This document shows, one piece after another, positions 1 to 6,355 of a stretch of 9,881 bases of DNA. The notes under the pieces were generated by a model that saw only the letters and a list, made by a program, of their open reading frames with translations, was not told the origin of the DNA and did not search any database. A program made the position numbers and the translations under genes. Every line of letters begins with the position of its first letter. The stretch's first letter is position 1. The stretch is from Acidobacteriota bacterium (lineage in GTDB: Bacteria; Acidobacteriota; UBA890; WLXD01), in the NCBI GenBank assembly GCA_022571615.1, contig JACZXM010000065.1:1-9881 (forward strand), read 5' to 3'.

Positions 1-510
1 ATTTCCAACATAACTGCCAAGCTTAAGGAAGACCCCTCTTCGTTTGAGAATTGGCTCGAGCTCGCTCTTCAGAGGAAATTAATAAGTGACTACATTGGCG
101 CGAGAGATATTTGGGAGTATCTTAATGTTGTATTTCCGACCAACAGCATTACATTTGCTAATCTGGGCAGCCTCTATCATTTAGAGCTCAAGGATTTTCC
201 TAAATCTGAAGAGAATTTTATGCGAGCCATTGAAAACAATCCAGCAAATTACCATGTGTATCGCGGCCTTCACGAGCTCTATGTATATTCGTATAAACAA
301 AATACAGACGCGGCAGCTGATATTTTAAAGGAAGGCTTGGAGCAGGCACCGAATAGTATCGACTTACTCTTACTGCTTGCTTCATATTACAAAAACAGCG
401 GAGACGCTCAAAATGCAAAAACGTACTATGAATTAGCACGATCTGAGGCAGAAAAGCAGGGAAATGTGAATCTAGTGGATCTTATCGATTCAGATCTGGA
501 AAATCTTTAA
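1..510 (+). CDS. TPR-repeat protein, C-terminal part (5'-truncated by window edge)
   Basis: The frame is open from base 1 to a TAA at 508-510, giving 169 residues without the true start. The ATG at 220 is internal, because the same helical repeats continue upstream of it. About four TPR-like units of 34-36 residues are visible (roughly residues 15-48, 49-83, 84-119 and 120-155), with typical small/aromatic positions such as FANLGSLYHLE and LLASYYKNSGDAQNAKTYYE. TPR domains are protein-binding scaffolds, so no enzymatic role can be read from this fragment. The coding region is AT-rich (40% GC in the first 240 bases, my count) and uses A/T-ending codons freely, unlike every gene to its right. 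The style resembles TPR proteins of Patescibacteria/CPR bacteria, which is an impression rather than a search result. Being a TPR-like solenoid is fairly sure; its biological role is unknown. Confidence 0.8.
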   Translation: MSNITAKLKEDPSSFENWLELALQRKLISDYIGARDIWEYLNVVFPTNSITFANLGSLYHLELKDFPKSEENFMRAIENNPANYHVYRGLHELYVYSYKQNTDAAADILKEGLEQAPNSIDLLLLLASYYKNSGDAQNAKTYYELARSEAEKQGNVNLVDLIDSDLENL

Positions 511-744
511 TTCCCTATGCAGTCTAAATAAGGGTGTTCTCCAATTAGGTTAGTAACTTGTGGATAACTTGTTGATTTTTGCTAGTTGTGTTACATACTG
601 AGGATAGGATTCCGCAAAAAGCGTGGCAACTGTCGCCTAGCGTCGCGCGGATGAACGGGATGCGATGCGGGACGCGGGAGCACACGATCGATAAGGCGGC
701 CCTGATATCCTTGAATGACATCCTCACCCCTCCTCTAGACCGCC
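511..744. other. Gene-free stretch containing the AT-rich to GC-rich transition
   Basis: I recognise no gene here. The left part to about 600 is AT-rich like the TPR gene; from about 620 the sequence is GC-rich. A perfect DnaA-box consensus, TGTGGATAA (TTATCCACA on the other strand), lies at 559-567. A weak promoter-like pair, TTGTTG (569-574) and TACATA (592-597) with a 17-base spacer, is present but unconvincing. A 60-residue minus-strand reading frame (545-727) crosses the composition boundary and matches nothing I know, so I do not call it. Confidence 0.5.
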
Positions 745-1001
745 ATGAAGACCATCATCGAGCCCTTTCGTACCAAAGGTCGTGGAGCCGCTGCGGCTCA
801 CCACACCCCACATCCCGCCGCGCAAGTTTCCCGGGCAGGCTCTGGTGTGCGCTCTGTACCGGGAGGCCGGGATCCGCGCCGTCGAGATCGGTAGCGTCAT
901 GTTCGGTGATCGCGGCGAGGCCGCCGTTGGAGTTGGTACGTCTGGGCCATTTCACCGCGCAGTTCTCGAACTGCCCTGACTCGGATCGCCTGCCGGCGTG
1001 A
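745..1001 (+). pseudogene. tnaA: Tryptophanase (tnaA) remnant with internal deletions and frameshifts
   Basis: Tryptophanase is a PLP enzyme of about 460-470 residues that splits tryptophan into indole, pyruvate and ammonia. Four pieces of the family appear in correct order in 257 bp. First, ATG at 745 gives [11 protein letters not shown], the N-terminus. Second, after a +1 frame change near 775-781, VVEPLRLTT (from 779) completes the N-terminal motif. Third, it joins directly to [20 protein letters not shown] followed by [14 protein letters not shown]; this matches the C-terminal domain of E. coli TnaA ([29 protein letters not shown]). Fourth, after another frame change near 906-920, PPLELVRL joins GHFTAQF, matching the xELLRL segment and the C-terminal RHFTAKL end. 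Everything between LRLTT and PHIP, some 350 residues including the PLP lysine, is missing, as are roughly 45 residues between VRL and GHFTAQF. It cannot be functional. It lies between the composition junction and the GT-C gene. Confidence 0.78.
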
Positions 1002-1047
1002 TACAAACGGCGCGCAACCATCATCCCAGACCACAGCCCTGGTACCG

Positions 1048-3018
1048 ATGCGAAACGATCCGCTCCGCGCCGTCTGGATCGCGGTGCTCGCAGGCTTCCT
1101 GCTCACCGCGATGCGAATCGGTGACATCCTGCTGCTGAAGCGTCTCCTGAACCACCCGCTGGAGGTCGCGGCCTGGATCGGAGCCCTCTTCGTGTGGCTG
1201 CTGGTAGCCCGGGTTGCGGCGCGGCGGGTTCCCGATCTCGAGCGCTCCAGGCTCCAGCATTGGGTGGCCGATCTCGACGCCCCGGCGCTGGTGCTGGCGG
1301 CGTTCTTCCTGGTGATGCTGTTCGGATTCCACTGGGGCTACCAGCGCGCCGCCTCTGATGGGCGCGAGTACTACGTCCAGGTGCGCTCGCTGGTCATGGA
1401 TCTCGATCTGGATTTCGCCAACGAGAACGCCACCTTCGGGGTGCGCGGCACGGCCGACATCTACGCCTTCGGCGCCGCGCTCCTGTGGGTGCCGTTCTTC
1501 GTTGCCTGCCACTTGTGGCTGGGGTTGTTGAATCTACTCGGTGCCGAGCACGTTCGAGATGGATTCTTCAACCCGTACCAACGCGCTGTGGGCCTCGGAT
1601 CGCTAATCTACGGCAGCATCGGCCTGGTGCTGTTGTTTCGGCTCGCGAGCCAGTTCGTTTCGCGACGCCTCGCCGCGGCAGCGACGATCGTGATCTGCTC
1701 CGGCTCCTTCCTGATCTGGTACTTCGTGATCGATCCCTCGTTGCCGCACGCGGTGTCGATGTTCACCGTGGCACTGTTCGTCGCACTCTGGCATTCAAGT
1801 CGAGATGAGCGCAGCCTCGGCGGCTGGGTGCGGCTGGGACTGGCCGGCGGCTTGATGACCATGGTGCGCTGGCAAAACGTGGCGTTCGCTATCCTGCCGG
1901 CAGCCGACGCAGCATGGGAGCTGTGGCGCGCCGCGCGCGGTGAGCGCCCCAGGTCGCTTTCGGCGCTAACGCGCAAGCATTTCGCGTTCGGCGGCGCCTT
2001 CCTGCTCGCCTTCTCTCCCCAGTTGCTGTTCTGGAAGCTCACCCGCGGTGACTGGTTGGCGATCCCCAGCGGCGCGCACGCCGTGAGCTGGACCGGTCCT
2101 CTGCGCGACGTGCTCTTCACCCCGGATCACGGGCTGTTCACCTGGACCCCGATCCTGCTGCTGGCCCTGCTCGGCTTCGCCGGCTTCGTCCGCCGCGATC
2201 CACGCATGGGCGCCCTGCTACTGGTGGCGTTCGCCTCCCAGCTCTACATTCTCGGCACCGTCGAGTCGCCAGGATACGGATTCGGTGCCCGGCGGATGGC
2301 CAACTGTGCGGTCCTATTCGTGCTCGGGTTGGCAACACTGCTGGACTGGCTGCGTCGCCGCCCCCTCGTTGCCCCCGCTGTCGTCATGGCGTTCCTGCTC
2401 GTCTGGAACCTCGTGTTCGTGGCCAACGTGCACGATTCGACCCTGCCACCCACGGGCACCGTTCGGGCCAGCGAGATCGCCACCGCCTTCGTCCGCCGTG
2501 TCGGCAACCCCCTGTCGCTGCCGATGAACCTCTGGTTCGCCTGGCGGTACGAGACCGATCTGGGCCACTACGAGCGCCTCGGCACCCAGACCTTCAACAA
2601 CCTGCGCCTGGACATCGGGTCCCCCGGGGACGACCGCTTCTTGAGCCGCGGTTGGTCTGGTCCCGAGGAGGCCGACTTTACCTTCCGCTGGAACGAGGGC
2701 CCGGCGTCTTCTCTGCTCGTCCGGCTCAAGGCCAGCGCTCCGTACCGGCTGGTGCTACGTGCCGCCCCACTCGAGCACCCCGACGGCCGCGTTCAGGCGA
2801 TCGAGGTGGTGGTCAACGGCGAACCGGTGGCGCGCTTCGAGCTCAGCCGGGGCCTGCGCCAGTACACCGTACCGATCCCGGCGACGCACCTGGTGGCCGG
2901 GGTCAACCGGTTACAACTCCGCTACGCTTGGATCGCCTCACCGCGGTCACTGGGACTGTCGAACGACGAACGGCTGCTCGGCGTCCAGTTCGACCGCATC
3001 CGGTTGTTGCGCGACTAG
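1048..3018 (+). CDS. GT-C-like multipass membrane glycosyltransferase with C-terminal beta-rich domain
   Basis: The product has 656 residues. Residues 1-460 contain about ten hydrophobic segments (for example 10-30, 41-56, 78-95, 138-160, 185-203, 210-228, 312-328, 364-382, 386-403, 418-433, 441-461). The loop after the third segment holds DGREYY (D104, E107), in the place where GT-C glycosyltransferases carry the catalytic acidic residue that engages a lipid-phosphate sugar donor. Other conserved-looking patches are RWQN (274-277), HGLFTWTP (361-368) and GYGFGARRM (409-417). Residues 500-656 are soluble and beta-rich, with VVVNGEPVARFELS and FDRIRLL strands suggesting a jelly-roll or carbohydrate-binding fold; this should face the periplasm. 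The ATG at 1048 has no good Shine-Dalgarno sequence, and I see no better start upstream; M22 is an alternative. Substrate and acceptor are unknown. GT-C membership is inferred from topology and the DG motif, so an uncharacterised membrane protein remains possible. Confidence 0.7.
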   Translation: MRNDPLRAVWIAVLAGFLLTAMRIGDILLLKRLLNHPLEVAAWIGALFVWLLVARVAARRVPDLERSRLQHWVADLDAPALVLAAFFLVMLFGFHWGYQRAASDGREYYVQVRSLVMDLDLDFANENATFGVRGTADIYAFGAALLWVPFFVACHLWLGLLNLLGAEHVRDGFFNPYQRAVGLGSLIYGSIGLVLLFRLASQFVSRRLAAAATIVICSGSFLIWYFVIDPSLPHAVSMFTVALFVALWHSSRDERSLGGWVRLGLAGGLMTMVRWQNVAFAILPAADAAWELWRAARGERPRSLSALTRKHFAFGGAFLLAFSPQLLFWKLTRGDWLAIPSGAHAVSWTGPLRDVLFTPDHGLFTWTPILLLALLGFAGFVRRDPRMGALLLVAFASQLYILGTVESPGYGFGARRMANCAVLFVLGLATLLDWLRRRPLVAPAVVMAFLLVWNLVFVANVHDSTLPPTGTVRASEIATAFVRRVGNPLSLPMNLWFAWRYETDLGHYERLGTQTFNNLRLDIGSPGDDRFLSRGWSGPEEADFTFRWNEGPASSLLVRLKASAPYRLVLRAAPLEHPDGRVQAIEVVVNGEPVARFELSRGLRQYTVPIPATHLVAGVNRLQLRYAWIASPRSLGLSNDERLLGVQFDRIRLLRD

Positions 3019-3046
3019 CAGGCCGTGGTCGGCGGACCCCGCGCCC

Positions 3047-3106
3047 TTACCGCCCGGCTTTGAGGCGCTCGCGAACGAGGTCCTCGAAATCGGAGACGGT
3101 ATCCAA
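3047..3106 (-). pseudogene. Truncated N-terminus of an MNT-type nucleotidyltransferase-like protein
   Basis: This frame starts at TTG 3106, two bases after the stop of the small upstream gene, and reads 19 residues, MDTVSDFEDLVRERLKAGR, before TAA at 3047-3049. SDFEDLVREL..AG is how many small nucleotidyltransferases of the AbiEii/MNT type begin, just before the RxLVVGGYA motif. Here the motif is absent and the frame stops, 28 bases before the end of the opposite-strand GT-C gene (3018). It therefore looks like a gene reduced to its first 20 codons. The match is short and from memory; a chance frame is the main alternative. Confidence 0.35.
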
Positions 3107-3108
3107 GG

Positions 3109-3270
3109 CTAGCGTTGGCGGTCGCTTTGGGCGCGCCTGGCAGCCTGCGCCAGCTCGACATCCCTGTGGATATGGACCAGTGCCGAGAGCCGCTCCTGTG
3201 GGGTGCGAGCCTGCCAAAAGTCGAGGTCCCAGCGCTCGGCCTCCTCGAAGTTTCGGGCCCGGTTCGTCAC
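3109..3270 (-). CDS. Small hypothetical protein, likely the first member of a nucleotidyltransferase-associated (TA-like) pair
   Basis: This 53-residue frame starts at GTG 3270 and ends at TAG 3109-3111. The sequence NFEEAERWDLDFW followed by TPQERLSALVHIHRDVE is protein-like: it alternates charged and aromatic residues and resembles a family of small proteins I know from positions just upstream of MNT-type nucleotidyltransferase genes in GC-rich bacteria. A GAGGGG stretch lies 12 bases upstream of the GTG, a poor spacing. Two bases after the stop, a second short frame begins that looks like the start of such a nucleotidyltransferase (see next entry), which supports the pairing. The C-terminus (AARRAQSDRQR) may be natural or truncated. 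Function is not established; toxin-antitoxin or abortive infection is a guess from context. With the partner broken, this gene may be a remnant as well. Confidence 0.45.
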   Translation of the reverse strand: MTNRARNFEEAERWDLDFWQARTPQERLSALVHIHRDVELAQAARRAQSDRQR

Positions 3271-3649
3271 TAAGCGCGAGCGCCCCTCAGCGCGCTTCTT
3301 TGTGCGCGGCTCGTCGAGGCTTCCTTGGAGGGCTGGAATGATTGCGCCATGGTCTTATTATCCCACACCGTGGTGACATCTCTGGGGTGGCGCGTGTCTT
3401 GGCCTGGGTTGGCACGATCGTGCAACCCCCACGGGCCGCTACTGCATACCTTGATCCTACGCACCAGTTCACTCGCTGGCGGGCTCATGGACGAGAGCCC
3501 ATCGCCCGGGCATCGAGTGCTCAACGCGGCTGGTTGATCTGGTTCGGGCTGCAATCTCGCAAGGGCCTCGCGCGGCTGCGACGGCTGCCGTTACGATAGA
3601 GCAAGCACGGGCCGCAGAGAGGAGCGCCGCAAGAAGGAGCATCATCGAG
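3271..3649. other. Gene-free stretch before the isomerase gene
   Basis: The 379 bases between the TA-like remnant and the isomerase start hold several overlapping open frames of 60-95 codons on both strands. None shows a recognisable motif and they are mutually incompatible. Codon-position bias looks poor. The only signal I can support is the ribosome-binding site of the next gene at the right end. It may include decayed coding sequence or the promoter of the isomerase, but I see no convincing -35/-10 pair and no inverted repeats marking an insertion sequence. Confidence 0.4.
3634..3639 (+). promoter_or_regulatory. Ribosome-binding site of the TIM-barrel isomerase gene
   Basis: AAGGAG lies ten bases before the ATG at 3650. 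It fixes that start, which in turn gives a complete twin-arginine signal at the N-terminus. A second purine-rich AGAGGAG lies at 3618-3624 and is too far away to serve. Confidence 0.7.
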
Positions 3650-4591
3650 ATGGTGTTGACGAACCGTCGTGAGTTTTTGTGGGCAGTGACCGCGGCCTCA
3701 GGCGGCATCGGCTTGACGAGAACAAAGAGCGCCGGTGCCGCGCTGGGCCAAGAGCCCGGCGTGCAGGGGCTGTGGTTTCGAATCTCGCTCGCCGAGTGGT
3801 CGTTGCATCGCGCGCTGTTTGCAGGCGATCTCGAGCACCTCGATTTCATCACCGAGGCCAAACAGACGTACGGGATCGATGCGGTCGAGTACGTCAACGT
3901 CTTCTTCATGGAACGGGCGCGCGATGAAGCCTACCTGGGCACGATGCGATCCCGTTGCGACACCGAGGGCGTGCTCAGCCTCCTGATCATGTGCGACCGG
4001 GAGGGCGAGCTCGGCGATCCGAGCCCTGGTGCGCGAGGCCGGGCGGTCGAGAACCACTACAAGTGGGTGGAGGCGGCGGCGTTCCTGGGTTGCCACAGTA
4101 TCCGCGTCAACGCCGCCAGCAAGGGCGCTTGGCTGGAACAAAGCAAGCTTGCCGCCGACGGTCTCCACCGGTTGGCAGCGTACGCAGACCAACACGGTGT
4201 CAACGTGCTGGTAGAAAACCACGGCGGGCTCTCGAGCAACGGCCGCTGGCTGAGCGAGACCATCGAGCGCGGCGACCATCCGCGACTCGGCACTCTGCCG
4301 GATTTCGGAAATTTCAAGCTCAGCGGCGACGATTGGTACGACTTCTACAAGGGGGTCGAGGAGCTCATGCCCTACGCCAAGGCGGTGAGCGCCAAGTCGC
4401 ACGACTTCGATGTGCACGGCAACGAGACGCAGCTCGATTACCTGCGGCTGCTGCGTATCGTTGCTGACGCCGGCTATCGGGGCTGGGTCGGGATCGAGTA
4501 CGAAGGCGATCGGCTGTCGGAGCCCGAAGGAATTCGCGCCACCAAGAAGCTGCTCGAGCAGGTGCGCCAGGAGCTCGCGGCGAGCATCTGA
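3650..4591 (+). CDS. Tat-exported sugar phosphate isomerase/epimerase-like TIM-barrel protein
   Basis: The product has 313 residues. It begins with a twin-arginine signal (TNRREFLW, residues 4-11, then a hydrophobic [12 protein letters not shown] stretch) and a small-residue region near 28-33, so it is probably exported folded. The rest fits the xylose isomerase-like TIM barrel (AP endonuclease 2 family). The likely metal and catalytic ligands sit at their expected strand ends: E189 in VENHGG, D218 in LPDFGNF, H251 in AKSHDFD and E283 in GIEYEGD. The family isomerises or epimerises sugars or keto-acids using a divalent metal; the exact substrate cannot be read from sequence. Exported copies are common in Planctomycetota and Acidobacteriota. 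It is a single gene, flanked by a gene-free stretch upstream and the convergent anti-sigma gene 91 bases downstream. Family assignment is firm and substrate unknown. Confidence 0.88.
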   Translation: MVLTNRREFLWAVTAASGGIGLTRTKSAGAALGQEPGVQGLWFRISLAEWSLHRALFAGDLEHLDFITEAKQTYGIDAVEYVNVFFMERARDEAYLGTMRSRCDTEGVLSLLIMCDREGELGDPSPGARGRAVENHYKWVEAAAFLGCHSIRVNAASKGAWLEQSKLAADGLHRLAAYADQHGVNVLVENHGGLSSNGRWLSETIERGDHPRLGTLPDFGNFKLSGDDWYDFYKGVEELMPYAKAVSAKSHDFDVHGNETQLDYLRLLRIVADAGYRGWVGIEYEGDRLSEPEGIRATKKLLEQVRQELAASI

Positions 4592-4652
4592 GGGCGCACC
4601 GGCGATCGCCTCGCGCCAACGCTCCTTGCCAGCCGACATCAGCCCCGCAGCC

Positions 4653-4670
4653 CGTGGCACAAGTGCCGTG
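4653..4670. terminator. Weak hairpin between convergent genes
   Basis: CGTGGCA-CAAG-TGCCGTG can form a 7-bp stem (two G-T wobbles) with a four-base loop, in the 91-bp gap between the isomerase gene and the end of the anti-sigma gene. There is no T-run on either side, so it is at best a weak bidirectional terminator and could be chance. Confidence 0.25.
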
Positions 4671-4682
4671 GCCCGTTGCCGC

Positions 4683-5825
4683 TCAGCGCACGCGAAGGGC
4701 GAGCCGGCGGAGGCCAGCCTCGTCGAGATCGGCCTCGAGCGTGAGGAGCACGCCGGCGGGTGTCAACCATTGCAGGCTCGGCAACCCGTCGGCCGGGACG
4801 GTGAACGTCGCTGTCGCGGGGCTGGTGCCAAGGTCGGCTCCGATCCCTGCACGGTCCGTTAGGTCCACGAACCGTTGCAGCAGCGTCACCCGAGCACCGG
4901 TCTGCGGATCCTGGTACACGACCCGCAGCACTCCGGGCCCTGCCTTTTCTGCCAGCCGCATGCTCGAGTCGACCGTCTCGGTACTTTCCAACACGGCGCC
5001 GGTCAGTTGTAGCGGCCGGCGCTCCCCCCGGAGTGCGATTTCTTCCTGCTCGGCGGAAGGGAGTTGGTCTCGTTCGATCGCATCCGCCGACAGGAACTGA
5101 ACGGCGGCGATCTTGCGCAACGCGGCAGCGGCCGGCGGGGTTTGGAGCTGCTCTTCCGGCTCCGCAACGTCTGCCGCGACCGCCTCTCGCTCTCGCCGCC
5201 GGGCGCTCGCTCGTCCAAGCTCTGGCGAAGCGACCTGCGACGAGACCTCATCCCGTACCGGTTTCTCTGGCGTTGCGGCCCGAGGCTCTGGCGTTGCAGC
5301 CCGAGGCTCTGGCGTTGCGGCCCGGGGCTCTGGCGTTGCGGCCCGGGGCTCTGGCGTTGCGACCCGGGGCTCTGATATTGGCGCCGGCTGGAGCGACTGG
5401 CGCTCTACCCTGGCCTGTAGCTCGGGCTCTAGCGGGTCCTGGCCAGGCTCGATTGCGGCAACGACCTGACGCTGTTCCTGCGTCGGGCCTTGCACCAGCC
5501 GGACCTGCCACCCGAGCAAGAACGCGACCGCCAGCGTCGCGGCCCACGCCAGGGCCGGCACCAGTCGTCGCCGGCGCCCGGCGCCAGCATTGGAGGGATG
5601 CTTCTCGAGCTCTGCGCGCGCCGCCAGCTCGTACCACTTTGGCTCGGCTTCAGCTACCAGGTCCTCGACCAGCTCACTTGCCAGCGCGTGCACCCTTGCC
5701 GCCTCCTCGAGCAGGTCGCGGCACGCGCTGCATGCTTGCAGGTGGCTTTCGATCGTTCCGGCCTCGACCCCGGTCACCTCCCCGTCGAGCCAGGCATGCA
5801 ATTGGCCTTCGTCAACGTGCGACAT
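4683..5825 (-). CDS. Membrane anti-sigma factor with zinc-binding motif (partner of the upstream ECF sigma)
   Basis: The ATG at 5825 is preceded by AAGGAGG at good spacing, giving 380 residues; the frame stays open further upstream but that part only shadows the sigma gene. Domains in order: a zinc-finger anti-sigma domain (residues 1-55) with LHAWLDGEV and H28-x3-C32-x2-C35; a basic patch RRRR (84-87); one membrane helix (about 88-107, ending FLLGWQ); a Pro/Glu/Ala-rich periplasmic linker with five EPR(A/V)ATP repeats (152-186); and a C-terminal domain (about 239-380) containing VVYQDPQTGARVTLLQ and GVLLTLEADLDEAGLRRLA. That last domain recalls the sensor regions of RseB- or DUF4367-type proteins, which is inference. 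It should bind the sigma factor at the inner face of the membrane and release it on an envelope signal. Its start overlaps the sigma gene by 14 nt, suggesting translational coupling and balanced stoichiometry. Confidence 0.85.
   Translation of the reverse strand: MSHVDEGQLHAWLDGEVTGVEAGTIESHLQACSACRDLLEEAARVHALASELVEDLVAEAEPKWYELAARAELEKHPSNAGAGRRRRLVPALAWAATLAVAFLLGWQVRLVQGPTQEQRQVVAAIEPGQDPLEPELQARVERQSLQPAPISEPRVATPEPRAATPEPRAATPEPRAATPEPRAATPEKPVRDEVSSQVASPELGRASARRREREAVAADVAEPEEQLQTPPAAAALRKIAAVQFLSADAIERDQLPSAEQEEIALRGERRPLQLTGAVLESTETVDSSMRLAEKAGPGVLRVVYQDPQTGARVTLLQRFVDLTDRAGIGADLGTSPATATFTVPADGLPSLQWLTPAGVLLTLEADLDEAGLRRLALRVR
5272..5376 (-). repeat. Five-copy 21-bp in-frame tandem repeat in the anti-sigma linker
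   Basis: Units at 5272-5292, 5293-5313, 5314-5334, 5335-5355 and 5356-5376 have the plus-strand consensus GTTGC(G/A)(G/A)CCCG(A/G)GGCTCTG(G/A)(C/T), with only a few changes between copies. On the minus strand each unit encodes seven residues, EPR(A/V)ATP. Because 21 is a multiple of 3, copy-number change would lengthen or shorten the periplasmic linker without breaking the frame. The near identity suggests recent slippage or expansion. Confidence 0.93.
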
Positions 5826-6312
5826 CTTCGCGCCCTCCTTCGCCCGAGGCTTGTTGCCACGCCGCGGCCAACCGCTGCCGCGCTCGCGCCAGCGTGGTGC
5901 CGATCGAGCCGCGCGAAAGCCCCAGCTTCGCTGCGATCTCGGCATACGAGAGGCCTTCTTGCTTGAGCAGCAACGCCTGGCGATCCTGCGGCGCCAGCGT
6001 GTCGAGCACTCGTCGTACTCGTTCGCTGCGCTCGCGCCGGCTCCACGTCTCATCGGCCGCCGGTGCGACCTCGACTTCTTGCCGAACCAGACGGAGCTTC
6101 CGTCGCACCACCGCAGCGCGGCGTGCTTCGTCGCGCACCAGGTTAGCGGCCACGGTGTAGAGCCAGGTGCGCGGGTGCTTGGGTTGCTGTTGGATCGCTC
6201 GCACGAAGGCCTCCTGAGCCAGTTCCTCGGCGCGAGCCCGGTCGCCGATCCGCTTGCTGATGAAGCCGACCAGCGACCGGTATTGCTCGCGGTACACCTG
6301 CTCCAGATCCAA
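5812..6312 (-). CDS. ECF-type RNA polymerase sigma factor
   Basis: The product has 166 residues, the normal size for an extracytoplasmic-function sigma factor. Region 2 spans about residues 5-68, with AEELAQEAFVRAI (28-40) for core binding and RTWLYTVAANLVRDEARR (48-65) for -10 recognition. Region 4 spans about 100-153, with the helix-turn-helix LSYAEIAAKLGLSRGSIGTTLARAR that reads the -35 element. The predicted start is TTG at 6312, with GGGAGAGAGG just upstream; no ATG or GTG lies in frame in the 43-bp gap, and the GTG at codon 6 would remove part of the first helix. It follows the VIT-VWA gene by 43 bp and overlaps the anti-sigma gene by 14 nt. It probably directs its own operon and other genes under control of the anti-sigma factor, but I could not find a matching ECF promoter by eye. 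The subgroup is not assigned. Confidence 0.92.
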   Translation of the reverse strand: MDLEQVYREQYRSLVGFISKRIGDRARAEELAQEAFVRAIQQQPKHPRTWLYTVAANLVRDEARRAAVVRRKLRLVRQEVEVAPAADETWSRRERSERVRRVLDTLAPQDRQALLLKQEGLSYAEIAAKLGLSRGSIGTTLARARQRLAAAWQQASGEGGREDVAR

Positions 6313-6329
6313 GCCTCTCTCCCGGGGCC

Positions 6330-6349
6330 GGGAACCTGTCCCGGTTCCC
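6330..6349 (-). promoter_or_regulatory. Inverted repeat between the VIT-VWA and sigma genes
   Basis: GGGAACC-N6-GGTTCCC is a perfect 7-bp inverted repeat in the 43-bp intergenic gap, ending 17 bases before the sigma factor's TTG start on the minus strand. In RNA it would form a stable hairpin just ahead of the ribosome-binding purines, without a U-run. It could modulate read-through from the VIT-VWA gene or translation of the sigma factor, or serve as a protein-binding site. Function is inferred only. Confidence 0.45.
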
Positions 6350-6355
6350 CATGCC

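Noticed and set aside
569..597. Promoter-like TTGTTG-N17-TACATA
   Set aside because: Both hexamers are weak, the region is AT-rich and no gene follows at a sensible distance.
545..727. 60-residue minus-strand frame with a GAGGAG-like site
   Set aside because: It spans the composition boundary, has no recognisable motif and overlaps both AT-rich and GC-rich DNA, so it is most likely chance.
4602..4611. GGCGATCGCC palindrome resembling the cyanobacterial HIP1 element
   Set aside because: A single copy in GC-rich DNA; expected by chance.
3698..4660. 320-residue minus-strand frame
   Set aside because: It is antisense to the TIM-barrel gene, which has the conserved metal ligands and a ribosome-binding site.
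5272..5376. CRISPR-like array
   Set aside because: The repeats are contiguous 21-mers with no spacers and lie in frame within a coding region.
4683..6053. 456-residue version of the anti-sigma protein
   Set aside because: The first 76 residues are an Arg/Ser-rich shadow of the sigma gene; the ATG at 5825 has a strong AAGGAGG and begins the zinc-finger domain.
5033..6160. 375-residue plus-strand frame rich in Ala, Leu, Pro and Arg
   Set aside because: Its low-complexity ALRPGALALRP repeat is the antisense of the anti-sigma tandem repeat; the opposite strand has clear domains.
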